Part shown: positions 36,523-46,684 of the stretch, piece after piece
Layout: the number at the start of each line of letters is the position of its first letter
Position numbering within the stretch: position 1 is the stretch's first letter
NCBI RefSeq assembly: GCF_020252395.1
Contig: NZ_JADCDB010000008.1
Coordinates: 1 to 64,000, forward strand
Length of the DNA stretch: 64,000 nt
Reading direction: 5' to 3'
Origin: Aestuariivirga sp.
Lineage (GTDB): Bacteria; Pseudomonadota; Alphaproteobacteria; Rhizobiales; Aestuariivirgaceae
Position numbers and translations under genes: made by a program
Notes under the pieces: model-generated
The model's database searches: none
What the model was told of the DNA's origin: nothing
The model's input: only the letters and a program-made list of their open reading frames with translations

Positions 36523-36675
36523 GACATGGTGCAGTTCCTCGGCGGCCTCTGGCAGGCCGACTTCGGCCAGCTGATCCTCATCGGCATCATCGTCAAACCG
36601 GTGATGGGCGCGGGGCTGTGGTGGTTCGTGGTGCGGAAGCGGAAGGGGTGGGGGGGTGGCCGACAGGCCGGATGA
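36505..36675 (+). CDS. Small hydrophobic protein candidate, 56 aa
   Basis: From ATG 36505: MFHALWDMVQF, then a hydrophobic stretch LILIGIIVKPVMGAGLWWFVV and a basic tail RKRKG. One membrane helix is likely. GAGGG touches the ATG, so the ribosome site is poorly spaced. The start codon and first six codons lie inside repeat B. The stop TGA lies in the dispersed CGGATGAGGGC motif. It may be a real small membrane protein or chance coding. Confidence 0.35.
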   Translation: MFHALWDMVQFLGGLWQADFGQLILIGIIVKPVMGAGLWWFVVRKRKGWGGGRQAG

Positions 36676-37120
36676 GGGCGCTGTCCACGCGTGGCAATCG
36701 TGATGCCCTCTCGCGTCGCCCGCAGTCGCTTTTGGATGCATTTTATGTTGCAAAAGCGTTGCCGCCGTAGCACCGCGGATGCCCCAAGTCGATGCAACCG
36801 GATCATGTTGCCGCAGGTGCAGTCCGGATGCTGTCGCAAACCATTTCAAACACAGCCTGCAAAACCTGCACATCGCTCCGAAAACAAAATTGACAGCGCG
36901 CGCTGTCAGACCGGCATGGCAGATCTTCGATCCGCCCCCACCCCCTCAAGCCGTCACCCCGGCGCAGGCCGGGGCCCCGCTTTGGTTCAGCATGGGTGGT
37001 GAGACGGCGGGGTCCCGGCTTTCGCCGGGATGACGGACGCGAGGGATGTTCCACGCCCTGTGGTGGAGTGGCTCGCCCCAATTCAAATCGGTTAAGTGCT
37101 GAGCAATTTGGTGCTAGTAG
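36676..37120. repeat. Intergenic DNA with repeat B copy 2
   Basis: No gene was recognised in this 445 bp. Repeat B copy 2 is at 36952-37063. Composition drops in GC just after it, where the three-gene cassette begins. Confidence 0.65.
36952..37063 (+). repeat. Repeat B copy 2 (imperfect palindrome)
   Basis: Same 112-bp unit as 36411-36522 with scattered changes (for example GGCGCAGGCC against GGCGAAGGCC). It ends 58 bp before the cassette's first start codon and so marks the left edge of the AT-richer segment. Confidence 0.85.
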
Positions 37121-37948
37121 ATGCATAATTTGACTGGCACGCAGAGAACCGAAATGTTTGAAACCCTTTATCCTGAGCACGCTATCGAGAGATGCACGGT
37201 AAGTCTCTCTTTTGATGCTCCCGTACCTGCAAAGGCGCGTGAAAAGGCCCTTTCAGCTCTAAGATCAGATCTGCAGGGGGCCGGGTTCGGAGAAGGTAAG
37301 TCGATGGGCTTTAGGTTTGGAAACATTTCTGGACAACTTAAAGTTGAGTTGGACGATGCTCCGGTAAAGTTCGAGCTGCCGTCGGGAGGTATTGAAATTG
37401 TAATTTTCCCGGATGCACTAATATACACAACGCAAAAATATGTTCGATGGCGTCCGTTCTTTGGCCAATTTCGCGAAAGCCTTTCCGGCTACATGAAGAC
37501 CGTTACTGAGATTTTATCGATGCGGGCACTGCGCCTCGAATACGTAGATCGGTTTATCTGGACCGGGAGTTGGGACGATATTGATTATGGGTCCCTTTTG
37601 AGAGCGGACTCCAACCTAATTGCGCCGCTATTCACTCAGGCGAAAAAACAATGGCACTCCCACGCCGGCTTGTTTGAGTTTCCGCGATCGGCTGAACGCC
37701 GTCTCATGCAAGTGAATGTTGACGCAACGGATGCCTTGTCGCAGAGTGGATCGCAACCTTCTATAGGTATTTTGACGTTGATCCAGGACGAGTTCATCGG
37801 CGCCAACAATTCTGAGAATCGCTTCAAAGAATTTGAAGGCTGTATGGACGCGGTCGAAGAACTACATGTTTCCAGCAAGGACTTGTTCTCCAGAGTGATA
37901 GTGGCCGATATGGCTGCGCGCATAAATTTGAATAGTAGGGGAAGTTGA
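37121..37948 (+). CDS. TIGR04255-like protein, first gene of an accessory cassette
   Basis: 275 aa (or 264 aa from ATG 37154, which has GAGA upstream). It resembles the sporadically distributed TIGR04255 family: N-terminal YPEHAIERCTVSLSF, a beta-rich central part, the hallmark LRLEYVDRF (137-145), and a C-terminal QDEFIGANNSENRFKEF region. No catalytic motif is visible and the function is unknown. GC content is clearly lower than in the flanking genes. The stop overlaps the next gene's ATG (TGATG), so it is co-translated with gene 2. Confidence 0.65.
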   Translation: MHNLTGTQRTEMFETLYPEHAIERCTVSLSFDAPVPAKAREKALSALRSDLQGAGFGEGKSMGFRFGNISGQLKVELDDAPVKFELPSGGIEIVIFPDALIYTTQKYVRWRPFFGQFRESLSGYMKTVTEILSMRALRLEYVDRFIWTGSWDDIDYGSLLRADSNLIAPLFTQAKKQWHSHAGLFEFPRSAERRLMQVNVDATDALSQSGSQPSIGILTLIQDEFIGANNSENRFKEFEGCMDAVEELHVSSKDLFSRVIVADMAARINLNSRGS

Positions 37949-38496
37949 TGAGCCACTCCCTAAGAGTCGAACGGGGTACCTCCATCCGAGGATGGGTGGA
38001 CTTGGGAGATTTTTCCGAACGCAACACCATCGCTGTTCAGCCATGGTCGTTCTTTGAGGAAGGCTTTGCTGCTTGGGAGAAGCAGAAATCGGTAAAGCCT
38101 GCGGCGACCTTGGAGGGACAGGTTGTTGAACGCTCAGCTCCTGTGGACATCTGGTTGAAGAAGTGTTTGCGCCTATTAGCCGATTATCGGAAGTTCAAGG
38201 ACGATTGGAATGGCGAAGGTGCGCCTTCTCCCTTGCCCGGTTCGCTAGATACAATCGAATGGCTGGTAAGTCTGATAGCCACACTGCCAAGCAAATTTCG
38301 TCCACAGCTAAGTCTGGACCCTCTTGGCCGCCCAAGCCTTGTTGCTCGAGACGCTAGCCGATATCTCCACTTGACTGTCGAAGAGCCGGGTAAAATTACT
38401 TGGTATTCTTGTCTGGCAGATGATGAAGATTTTGAGGATGAGTTTCCATTTGATGGAAGTACACTACCCAGAAAGCTCCGCACTTTCTTGAAGTAA
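37948..38496 (+). CDS. Unknown protein with a W-N/D-G-x-G-A motif, cassette gene 2
   Basis: 182 aa. The N-terminal half is charged with little pattern. The second half has FKDDWNGEGAPSP (WNGEGAPSP at 87-95), then TIEWLVSLIATLP, DPLGRPSLVARDASRYLHLTVEEPGKITWYS. This motif order (W-D/N-G-x-G-A, a helix ending in LP, P-x-G, then two beta strands) resembles a widespread unnamed family I recall from genomes; this is memory, not a search. No signal peptide or membrane segment. Coupled to gene 1 by overlap, 9 bp before gene 3. Confidence 0.6.
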   Translation: MSHSLRVERGTSIRGWVDLGDFSERNTIAVQPWSFFEEGFAAWEKQKSVKPAATLEGQVVERSAPVDIWLKKCLRLLADYRKFKDDWNGEGAPSPLPGSLDTIEWLVSLIATLPSKFRPQLSLDPLGRPSLVARDASRYLHLTVEEPGKITWYSCLADDEDFEDEFPFDGSTLPRKLRTFLK

Positions 38497-38505
38497 GTAG
38501 CTGCC

Positions 38506-39099
38506 ATGTGTCAAACATGCCAAGAAGCGTTCTCTGTTAAGCGTGAACACAGAGCGTCAGCAGTCCATCTAGTAAGCGGATCAGAATGTAGATGTGAGAG
38601 CCAGCAGATTTTTGAGGGTTCCCCAGGACGCGTTTCTGATGACGAATATCTCTGTATTATTATTTCAGATCCGCAATATCTGCTCCCAAATGGCAATGGT
38701 TTAGACCCTAATGCTGTTATTCAAATCGACAAAGGTGGACTAAGCACTTTGCGTTCGCAGGCCAGTATCGGTGAATTCCAGCAAACTCTAGAGGAACTCC
38801 AGCGTAGATCTAAAGAGGCTGGTAAGGAACGGTATCTACACGGAGTTTGCGTGGTTCAAGTGTCGGACGTTCGTTATGAAAACAACACGCGCTTCCTCTG
38901 TGTTTACGACACGCCCCTTGCAGGAAAACCTTATCATGCAGACATCATGGGCCCGTTGATCGCTGGTGACTCAAAGTCGCAAGTTAAGAGGAACAAATAT
39001 GAGCGATACAAGAAGCTCATAGAAGTTATCGAGAGTACGCTGACGGCTCCGGACCAGTTTAAGAATGGTGCCCTGAGTCCATTTGCAAGGCTTGGATAG
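38506..39099 (+). CDS. Unknown cysteine-starting protein, cassette gene 3
   Basis: 197 aa. It starts MCQTCQ and carries further Cys at 28, 30 and 50. Core segments are RVSDDEYLCIIISDPQYL, GGLSTLRS and KPYHADIMGP (HADI at 144-147), followed by a basic helix. The order (acidic D-E-x-L, an L-S motif, then H-A-x-I) again resembles an unnamed family often encoded after WDGxGA proteins, by recollection only. It completes a three-gene unit ending 17 bp before the uvrB stop, read convergently with it. Confidence 0.6.
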   Translation: MCQTCQEAFSVKREHRASAVHLVSGSECRCESQQIFEGSPGRVSDDEYLCIIISDPQYLLPNGNGLDPNAVIQIDKGGLSTLRSQASIGEFQQTLEELQRRSKEAGKERYLHGVCVVQVSDVRYENNTRFLCVYDTPLAGKPYHADIMGPLIAGDSKSQVKRNKYERYKKLIEVIESTLTAPDQFKNGALSPFARLG

Positions 39100-39116
39100 G
39101 ACTCCAAAGGATCTCC

Positions 39117-41405
39117 CTACCTCTTCGGCCCCCGATACGCCCTCGTCCCCGGCTTGCCCGCCTTCGAGCTCGCCTTGCGGTCGCCCGGTTTTGGCTGCGG
39201 CCAGCTGGCGGTGGCGTCCTTGATGTTGGACTGGCGCACCGTGGGGTCGTCGATGATGGCCATTTCGACGGCCTTCAGGCGCTTCACCTCGTCGCGCAGT
39301 CTGGCGGCTTCCTCGAATTCCAGGTTGGCGGCGGCTTCGCGCATTTTCTTTTCGAGCTCGGCCAGGACCTTCACGAGGTTGTGGCCGATGAGGGGGCCGT
39401 CGTCTTCCAGGAGGCCTGCATCGGCGCGGACGTGGTCGCGTTCGTAAACGCTCTTCAGGATGTCGCCGATGTTCTTCTTGATCGACAGCGGCGTGATGTT
39501 GTTGGCGGTGTTGTAGGCCACCTGCTTTTCGCGGCGGCGGTCGGTCTCGGCGATGGCGCGCTCCATCGAGCCAGTGATCTTGTCGGCATAGAGGATGACG
39601 CGGCCATCGACGTTGCGCGCGGCGCGGCCGATGGTCTGCACCAGCGAGGTTTCAGAGCGCAGGAAGCCTTCCTTGTCGGCATCCAGAATGGCCACGAGGG
39701 CGCATTCCGGAATGTCGAGGCCCTCGCGCAGCAGGTTGATGCCGATCAGCACGTCGAAGGCGCCGAGCCTCAAGTCGCGGATGATTTCGATGCGCTCCAG
39801 CGTGTCGATGTCGGAATGCATGTAGCGGACACGGATGCCCTGTTCATGCATATATTCCGTCAGGTCCTCCGCCATGCGCTTGGTGAGCGTGGTGACCAGA
39901 ACGCGGTAGCCCTTCAGTGCCACCTCGCGGCATTCGGCGACGAGGTCGTCCACCTGGTCCTTGACCGGGCGGATGAAGACGGGCGGATCGATGAGGCCGG
40001 TGGGCCGGATGACCTGTTCGGCGAAGACGCCGCCGGTCTGATTCATTTCCCATTTGCCGGGCGTGGCCGAGACGCAGACGGTCTGCGGGCGCATCGCGTC
40101 CCACTCCTCGAAGCGCAAAGGCCGGTTGTCGATGCAGGAGGGCAGGCGGAAGCCATATTCGGCGAGCGTCGCCTTGCGGTTGAAGTCGCCCCTAAACATG
40201 CCGCCGATCTGCGGGATGGTGACATGGCTTTCGTCGACGAAAACCAGCGCATTGTCCGGCAGGTATTCGAACAAAGTGGGCGGCGGCTCGCCCGGCTTGC
40301 GGCCCGTGAGATAGCGCGAATAATTCTCGATGCCCGCGCAGGAGCCGGTGGCCATCATCATCTCGATATCGAACATGGTGCGCTGTTCGAGGCGCTGGGC
40401 CTCGAGCAGGCGGCCTGCGGCGTTGAACTCGTTGAGCCTGATGCGCAGGTCGTTCTTGATGCGGCTCACCGCCTGCTCCAGCGTCGGCTTGGGCGTCACG
40501 TAATGCGAGTTGGAGTAGACCTTGATCTGGTCGAGCTCCGCCATCTTCTGGCCGGTGAGCGGATCGAATTCGGAGATCGCCTCGATCTCGTCGCCGAACA
40601 GGGAGAGCCGCCAGGCGCGGTCCTCGAAATGGGAGGGGAAGAGCTCGATCGTGTCGCCGCGCACCCTAAAGGCGCCGCGCACGAAATTCTGGTCATTGCG
40701 CTTGTAGTGAAGGGCCACGAGGTCGGCCAGCAGCTGGCGCTGCGGCGTGCGATCGCCCTTCTTCAGCTGGAAGGCCATGGCGGAATAGGTTTCGACGTCG
40801 CCAATGCCATAGATGCAGGAGACGGAGGCCACCACGATCACGTCGTCGCGCTCCAGGAGCGAGCGCGTGGCCGAGTGGCGCATGCGGTCGATCTGTTCGT
40901 TGATGGCCGATTCCTTTTCGATGTAGGTGTCGCTGCGCGGCACATAGGCTTCGGGCGTGTAGTAGTCGTAGTAGGAGACGAAATATTCGACCGCGTTTTC
41001 GGGGAAGAAGCTCTGGAACTCGCCATAGAGCTGGGCGGCCAGCGTCTTGTTGGGGGCGAGAATCAGGGCCGGGCGCTGCGTCTCCTCGATCACCTTGGCC
41101 ATGGTGAAGGTCTTGCCGGAGCCGGTGACGCCCAAGAGCACCTGGTCGCGCTCCATCTGGCGGACGCCGGCGGCGAGTTCCGAAATGGCCTGGGGCTGGT
41201 CGCCGCGCGGTTCGAAATCGGAGACGATCCTCAGCCGTTTGCCCGGCGCCTTGGGCGGCTTCGGCGGCTTAACGGGGGTGAAGCCGGGCAGCGGCACGAA
41301 GTCCGGCCGCAGCGGCCCGAGGCCTCCGGCGATCGATTCGGCGGAGTCGAAATCGAGCGGCTGCGGCGCTTCCGCAAAGCCGCCGTCCTGGCGTGAATGT
41401 CCCAT
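39117..41405 (-). CDS. uvrB: Excinuclease ABC subunit UvrB
   Basis: 762 aa. Walker A GVTGSGKT (helicase motif I), beta-hairpin region [22 protein letters not shown] (motif II), [14 protein letters not shown] (motif V), QTIGRAARN (VI), and a C-terminal UVR motif ([23 protein letters not shown]) that binds UvrC. UvrB verifies DNA damage handed over by UvrA. It carries an N-terminal extension of about 65 residues and a basic tail. No LexA box was seen upstream, unlike recA. Confidence 0.97.
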   Translation of the reverse strand: MGHSRQDGGFAEAPQPLDFDSAESIAGGLGPLRPDFVPLPGFTPVKPPKPPKAPGKRLRIVSDFEPRGDQPQAISELAAGVRQMERDQVLLGVTGSGKTFTMAKVIEETQRPALILAPNKTLAAQLYGEFQSFFPENAVEYFVSYYDYYTPEAYVPRSDTYIEKESAINEQIDRMRHSATRSLLERDDVIVVASVSCIYGIGDVETYSAMAFQLKKGDRTPQRQLLADLVALHYKRNDQNFVRGAFRVRGDTIELFPSHFEDRAWRLSLFGDEIEAISEFDPLTGQKMAELDQIKVYSNSHYVTPKPTLEQAVSRIKNDLRIRLNEFNAAGRLLEAQRLEQRTMFDIEMMMATGSCAGIENYSRYLTGRKPGEPPPTLFEYLPDNALVFVDESHVTIPQIGGMFRGDFNRKATLAEYGFRLPSCIDNRPLRFEEWDAMRPQTVCVSATPGKWEMNQTGGVFAEQVIRPTGLIDPPVFIRPVKDQVDDLVAECREVALKGYRVLVTTLTKRMAEDLTEYMHEQGIRVRYMHSDIDTLERIEIIRDLRLGAFDVLIGINLLREGLDIPECALVAILDADKEGFLRSETSLVQTIGRAARNVDGRVILYADKITGSMERAIAETDRRREKQVAYNTANNITPLSIKKNIGDILKSVYERDHVRADAGLLEDDGPLIGHNLVKVLAELEKKMREAAANLEFEEAARLRDEVKRLKAVEMAIIDDPTVRQSNIKDATASWPQPKPGDRKASSKAGKPGTRAYRGPKR

Positions 41406-41542
41406 GATGGCGGCAATATAGGGCGGGCGAGGGGAGTCGGGAAGGGCGCCAATAGCCAAGGGCGGGCGGTTCTGGCATGAGTGCGGCGCATGATCCGCGC
41501 CTTGCTTACCGTGCCCGCCCTGGCCTTTTGCGTGCTCCGCGC

Positions 41543-42391
41543 ATGAACTACCGCCATGCCTATCATGCCGGGAACCACGCCGACGTGCTGAAGCACGTCG
41601 TGCTGGCCCGCGTGATCGCGCACATGAAGAAGAAGGATAAGCCGTTCCGGGTGATCGATGCGCATGCGGGTGCTGGCGTCTACGATCTCGCGGGCATCGA
41701 GGCCGGCAAGACCGGCGAATGGGAAGGCGGCATCGGCAAGCTGGCCGAGCCTTTTTCCGCGGAGGCCGAGGACCTGCTCAAGCCCTATCGCCACGTGATC
41801 GCGGCGCTTAATCCCGGTGGCGGCCTTCGCTACTATCCCGGCTCGCCCGAACTTGCCTTGCGCCTGATGCGCCCGCAGGACCGGCTTCTCGCCAACGAGC
41901 TTCACCCGCAGGATGCGGTGGCGCTGGAGCGGCAGTATCTCCACGACCCGCGTTGCGATGTCACTGCGATGGATGCCGAGACCTGCCTCAAGGCCAGGCT
42001 GCCGCCGCCCGAGCGGCGCGGCGTGATCCTGATCGATCCGCCCTATGAGGCGAAGAACGAGGCGGAGAAGGCCTTGCGCATGCTGGCCCATGGGCTGAGG
42101 CGCTTTGCGCAGGGCGTGTTCCTGCTGTGGTATCCGCTGAAGGCGGACTGCACGGCGGAGACGATCCTCGCCGCGGTGGCGGAGATGGGCGTGCCCGCAA
42201 CGCTGAAGGCCGAGCTGCGGGTGCGCGAGGCCTTCGCGGCCGGCGGGCTGGCGGGCTCCGGCCTCGCCATCCTCAATGCGCCATGGAAGCTCGACGAGGA
42301 GTTGCGCCTGCTGGCGCCCGCGCTGGCGGAGCGGCTGGGGCTGGGCGATTGGGGCCGGGCAACGGTGGCGTGGCTGGTGGAGCCGAGGTGA
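41543..42391 (+). CDS. rlmJ: 23S rRNA (adenine-2030-N6)-methyltransferase RlmJ
   Basis: 282 aa. The RlmJ start [19 protein letters not shown] is unmistakable, followed by [15 protein letters not shown] (SAM site) and the catalytic LIDPPYE (DPPY motif). It methylates A2030 of 23S rRNA. ATG 41543 was chosen by this conserved start. The gene is divergent from uvrB. Confidence 0.95.
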   Translation: MNYRHAYHAGNHADVLKHVVLARVIAHMKKKDKPFRVIDAHAGAGVYDLAGIEAGKTGEWEGGIGKLAEPFSAEAEDLLKPYRHVIAALNPGGGLRYYPGSPELALRLMRPQDRLLANELHPQDAVALERQYLHDPRCDVTAMDAETCLKARLPPPERRGVILIDPPYEAKNEAEKALRMLAHGLRRFAQGVFLLWYPLKADCTAETILAAVAEMGVPATLKAELRVREAFAAGGLAGSGLAILNAPWKLDEELRLLAPALAERLGLGDWGRATVAWLVEPR

Positions 42392-42402
42392 CGGTCTGAA
42401 GG

Positions 42403-42429
42403 CCTCTCCCGCCTCACGGGCGGGAGAGG
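42403..42429. terminator. Bidirectional hairpin between rlmJ and the TPR gene
   Basis: A perfect 11-bp stem CCTCTCCCGCC / GGCGGGAGAGG with a 5-nt loop fills the gap between two convergent genes. No T-run on either side, so termination by it is likely but not certain. Confidence 0.6.
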
Positions 42430-42442
42430 GGGCAGGGGCAGA

Positions 42443-42973
42443 TCAGTTGGCCGCTGCGATGGCGGCGGAGAGGTCCTTGTATTCCTCGCAGGCTGTGCCG
42501 CAGCTCTTCTCGATGGCGGCAAGTTCGGCCATGGCGAGATCGACGCGGCCGGCGGCGATGTAGCCTTCGCCCAGATATTCGCGCGCCAGGTTGAAATTGG
42601 GATCGATGGCGAGGGCCTGGCGGTAATAGGTGATGCCGGTTTCGAGGCGGCCCGCCTTGCGGTTGGAATAGCCGAGATAATTGAGGACTCGCGGATCTTC
42701 CTGGTTCTGGATCGTGGCGAGCACCTGGATGGCCCAGTCATACTGCGCCTCCTTGGCCAGCGCCCGGCCTTGCTGATAAAGCTCCTCATCGGGCAAAATG
42801 CCGGATTGGGTGGCGACGCATTTCTTGGTCTTGGCGTTCCACACCTGGCCCTTCTTGCAGCCGTGGTTGGTGGGCGAAGAGCTGCCGCCGCCACTGCTGC
42901 CGCCGCCAGCGGCGAAGGCAGGTGCTGCAACCGCGATCAGAAAAGCCAGAGCAACTGGAACAATGCGAGACAT
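42443..42973 (-). CDS. Exported TPR protein
   Basis: 176 aa. Signal peptide (MSRIVPVALAFLIAVAAPAFA-A), a Gly/Ser linker, a CKKGQVWNAKTKKC segment (Cys pair, likely disulfide, KCVA), then about three TPR-like helix pairs (LNYLGYSNRKAGRLETGITYYRQALAIDP; AREYLGEGYIAAGRVDLAMAEL). It is a periplasmic scaffold type, partner unknown. AGGAGG-like sequence precedes the ATG. Confidence 0.82.
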   Translation of the reverse strand: MSRIVPVALAFLIAVAAPAFAAGGGSSGGGSSSPTNHGCKKGQVWNAKTKKCVATQSGILPDEELYQQGRALAKEAQYDWAIQVLATIQNQEDPRVLNYLGYSNRKAGRLETGITYYRQALAIDPNFNLAREYLGEGYIAAGRVDLAMAELAAIEKSCGTACEEYKDLSAAIAAAN

Positions 42974-43045
42974 GGTGTCCTCCTTGAAAGAGATACCGGC
43001 TACTGTACGCAGCAGGCTGCCGGCCCATTCTACACGATTTGGTGA

Positions 43046-44227
43046 TCAGCCGGGACCGTGCGGCGTCCAGCAGTAGATCCATTCGAGCCTGCCCAGCGCA
43101 TAGGCAGGGCCTGACAGCCGGAGGGTCAGGTTCCGCGCCGACGCCAGGACGCCGGAGGCGTGGTAGATGCGGCCCATGTTGCGCGACTGCTGCTGGATCC
43201 TGGCAGTGCGGGCGCGGCGCTCCTGCGAATAGGCGCCGAAGGCCGTGGCAACGTCTGGATACTGCCCAATCGCTCCTGACAGGACCACCGCATCCTCAAG
43301 CGCCATAACGGCGCCCTGGGCGAGGAAGGGGAGCGCGGCATGGGCGGCATCGCCCAGCAGCGTCAGGCGGCCCTTCGTCCACTGTGGCAGCGGAGGCAGG
43401 TCGGCGCCGGGCCAGCGCATCCAGCCCGCAGGCGCCGCGAGCAGCAGGCCAAGCGCTTCGCAGGCGTCAGGCAGGCGCTGTTCAACCTCGCCGGTGTGGG
43501 CAGGCGTCTTCCAGCCATCATCCGGAAGCGTGCCGTCCACCGCCACCACGACGTTGAAGTTGCGCCAGTTGGAGACGGGGTAATGCACCACATGTGCGCC
43601 GGGGCAGAGCCACAGCGTCACGCAGTCCGCTTCGATGCCTGGCGGCACGCGATCGAGCGGCATCAGGCACCGATAGAGGATGACGCCGCGCGGCGTGGCC
43701 GGCGCCGTGCCGGCGACAGCTGCCCGCAGCGCCGAGCGGACGCCGTCGGCCGCCACCACGGCAGCCCCCTTGGCGGAACTGCCATCGGCGAAACCGAGGC
43801 GGGCAGTCTCGCCCAGGTCTTCCATGGCGGTGGCGCGCTTTCCGGTGTTGATCTCGATGGCGAAGTTGCGTTTGGCGGCGGTGACAAGGCTTGCCAGCAG
43901 GTCGGCCCGGTGGCAGACGCGGTAGGGGGCGCCAAAGCGATCCTCGAAGGGCTTGCCCAGCCGGATGCGCTGCAGGAGCGCGCCGGACAGCCCGTCGCGC
44001 ACATGGATCTCGGAGGGGATGACGCAGGCGGGCTCCACTGCGTCCCAGGCGCCCAGCGCCTTGAGCGCTCTGACGCCATTGGGCGACATCTGGAGGCCGG
44101 CGCCGATCTCTTCGAAGGTTTGCGCCTGCTCGAACAGCCGCACCGGGCGGCCCTGCCGGGCGAGACCCAGGGCTGCCGCCAGCCCGCCGATGCCGCCGCC
44201 GGCGATGAGGAAGGAATGCGCATCCAT
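43046..44227 (-). CDS. FAD-dependent aromatic monooxygenase-like protein
   Basis: 393 aa class-A flavoprotein hydroxylase. GxGxxG FAD motif (AGGGIGGLAAALGLA, about 9), DG motif VAADGVRSALR, and GD motif LLGDAAHAALPFLAQGAVMALEDA. Closest in pattern to salicylate 1-hydroxylase / 3-hydroxybenzoate 6-hydroxylase relatives. NAD(P)H-driven hydroxylation of an aromatic acid is likely, but the substrate is unknown; a BenE-like benzoate carrier is encoded 15 kb away. No ring-cleavage genes adjoin it. Confidence 0.83.
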   Translation of the reverse strand: MDAHSFLIAGGGIGGLAAALGLARQGRPVRLFEQAQTFEEIGAGLQMSPNGVRALKALGAWDAVEPACVIPSEIHVRDGLSGALLQRIRLGKPFEDRFGAPYRVCHRADLLASLVTAAKRNFAIEINTGKRATAMEDLGETARLGFADGSSAKGAAVVAADGVRSALRAAVAGTAPATPRGVILYRCLMPLDRVPPGIEADCVTLWLCPGAHVVHYPVSNWRNFNVVVAVDGTLPDDGWKTPAHTGEVEQRLPDACEALGLLLAAPAGWMRWPGADLPPLPQWTKGRLTLLGDAAHAALPFLAQGAVMALEDAVVLSGAIGQYPDVATAFGAYSQERRARTARIQQQSRNMGRIYHASGVLASARNLTLRLSGPAYALGRLEWIYCWTPHGPG

Positions 44228-44240
44228 GGCGGCCTTTTAG

Positions 44241-45536
<1,296 letters not shown>

Positions 45537-45551
45537 ATGAGAGAAACAACC

Positions 45552-46055
45552 ATGAACATGTATGATGCGTCCGTTCCTGTCTTTGCCCATTTCCTGCGCT
45601 CACTCTCGGCGATCCTCAAGAAGGCCGAGATGCATTGCGCGGCGCGGAAGATCGAACCCAGCGTGATCCTCGCCGCCAGGCTGTTCCCCGACATGTTTGC
45701 CTTCACGCGCCAGGTGCAGATCGCTTCGGATGCCGCGAAGGGGGCGGGCGCAAGGCTTGCCGGCGTGGCCGTGCCAAGCTGGCCAGACGAGGAAAAGACC
45801 TTCGATGAGCTGCAGACGCGAATCGGCAAAACCCTGGAGTTTCTGGCCGCGCTCAAGCCGGAACAGTTCGCCGGCGCGGAGGACCGCGATATCCACCTCA
45901 AGGCCGGCGGACGCGAGTTGGAGTTCAGGGGTTTCGCCTATCTCGAAACCTGGGCCAAGCCCAACTTCTTCTTCCACCTCACCACCGCCTATGCCATCCT
46001 CCGGCACAATGGAATCGAGTTGGGCAAGCCGGATTTCCTGGCTGGCGGTCAGTAA
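45552..46055 (+). CDS. DUF1993 protein
   Basis: 167 aa from ATG 45552 (ATGs at 45537 and 45558 are alternatives). Pattern MYDASVPVFAHFLRSLSAILKKAE, LAARLFPDMFAFTRQVQIA and PNFFFHLTTAYAILRHNGIELGKPDF is that of DUF1993, a DinB-like helical-bundle family of unknown role. It follows aatA after 15 bp and may be co-transcribed. Confidence 0.85.
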   Translation: MNMYDASVPVFAHFLRSLSAILKKAEMHCAARKIEPSVILAARLFPDMFAFTRQVQIASDAAKGAGARLAGVAVPSWPDEEKTFDELQTRIGKTLEFLAALKPEQFAGAEDRDIHLKAGGRELEFRGFAYLETWAKPNFFFHLTTAYAILRHNGIELGKPDFLAGGQ

Positions 46056-46092
46056 GACAGCGTCTCCTGGACTACATCAGAAGGATGGTGTC

Positions 46093-46554
46093 ATGATGAA
46101 GAGATTTGCCGCCTCTCTGCTGGCCCTTGGGCTGCTTGCGCTGCCCGCGCATGCCGATGGCGGCGTAAAGCTGGGCATGCTGGTGTGCGATGTGTCGGGC
46201 TCGATCGGCCTGATCCTCGGCGGCTCGGAATCCGCGTCCTGCACGTTCCAGGGCCCCAATGGCGTCGAATACTACAAGGGCCGCATCACCCAGGTCGGCC
46301 TCGACATCGGCGTATCCTCCGGCGCCATCATGAGCTGGGCGGTGTTCGCGCCGGGCCAGGTGGGCGTGGGCGCGCTGGCGGGCGACTATGCCGGCGCAAC
46401 TGCCGATGCCGCCTTTGCCGTGGGCCTCGGCGCCAATGTGCTGGTCGGCGGTTCGCAGCAGTCGATCGCGCTGCAGCCCGTCAGCATCGAGGGCCAGACC
46501 GGCGTCAACGTCGCGGCAGGCCTTGCCAACTTCCGCCTCGAATATGTTCCGTAA
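46093..46554 (+). CDS. DUF992 exported protein, copy 1
   Basis: 153 aa. Signal peptide (MMKRFAASLLALGLLALPAHA), then the DUF992 pattern: KLGMLVCDVSGSIGLILGGSESASCTF, ITQVGLDIGVSSGAIMSWAVFAPG, YAGATADAAFAVGLGANVLVGG, LQPVSIEGQTGVNVAAG. Two Cys may form a disulfide. A small periplasmic/outer-membrane-associated protein of unknown role. A paralogue follows 130 bp downstream. Confidence 0.88.
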   Translation: MMKRFAASLLALGLLALPAHADGGVKLGMLVCDVSGSIGLILGGSESASCTFQGPNGVEYYKGRITQVGLDIGVSSGAIMSWAVFAPGQVGVGALAGDYAGATADAAFAVGLGANVLVGGSQQSIALQPVSIEGQTGVNVAAGLANFRLEYVP

Positions 46555-46684
46555 CAACCCGCCGGGGAGGAAGAGGGTTAACCCTGCGGATTAACTGCCA
46601 TTCCGCCCCGGAATACCGGTCTTGTCCAAATCCTGACATAATGAAAGCCTCTAGCCTTTACCGTCCAATAGGAGACATCGACAC

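Noticed and set aside
36113-37120. CRISPR-like array
   Set aside because: Only two copies of each repeat, with long unequal gaps and palindromic units over 100 bp; no cas genes.
39381-41396. 671-codon open frame opposite uvrB
   Set aside because: GC-rich antisense open frame; uvrB has all helicase motifs and there is no ribosome site or family match on the + strand.
41406-41542. LexA box for uvrB
   Set aside because: Only one GTTC (about 41469) was found and no partner at 7 nt.
46570-46600. Possible CtrA box before DUF992 copy 2
   Set aside because: The two TTAA half-sites are 9 nt apart, not 7, so the consensus is not met.
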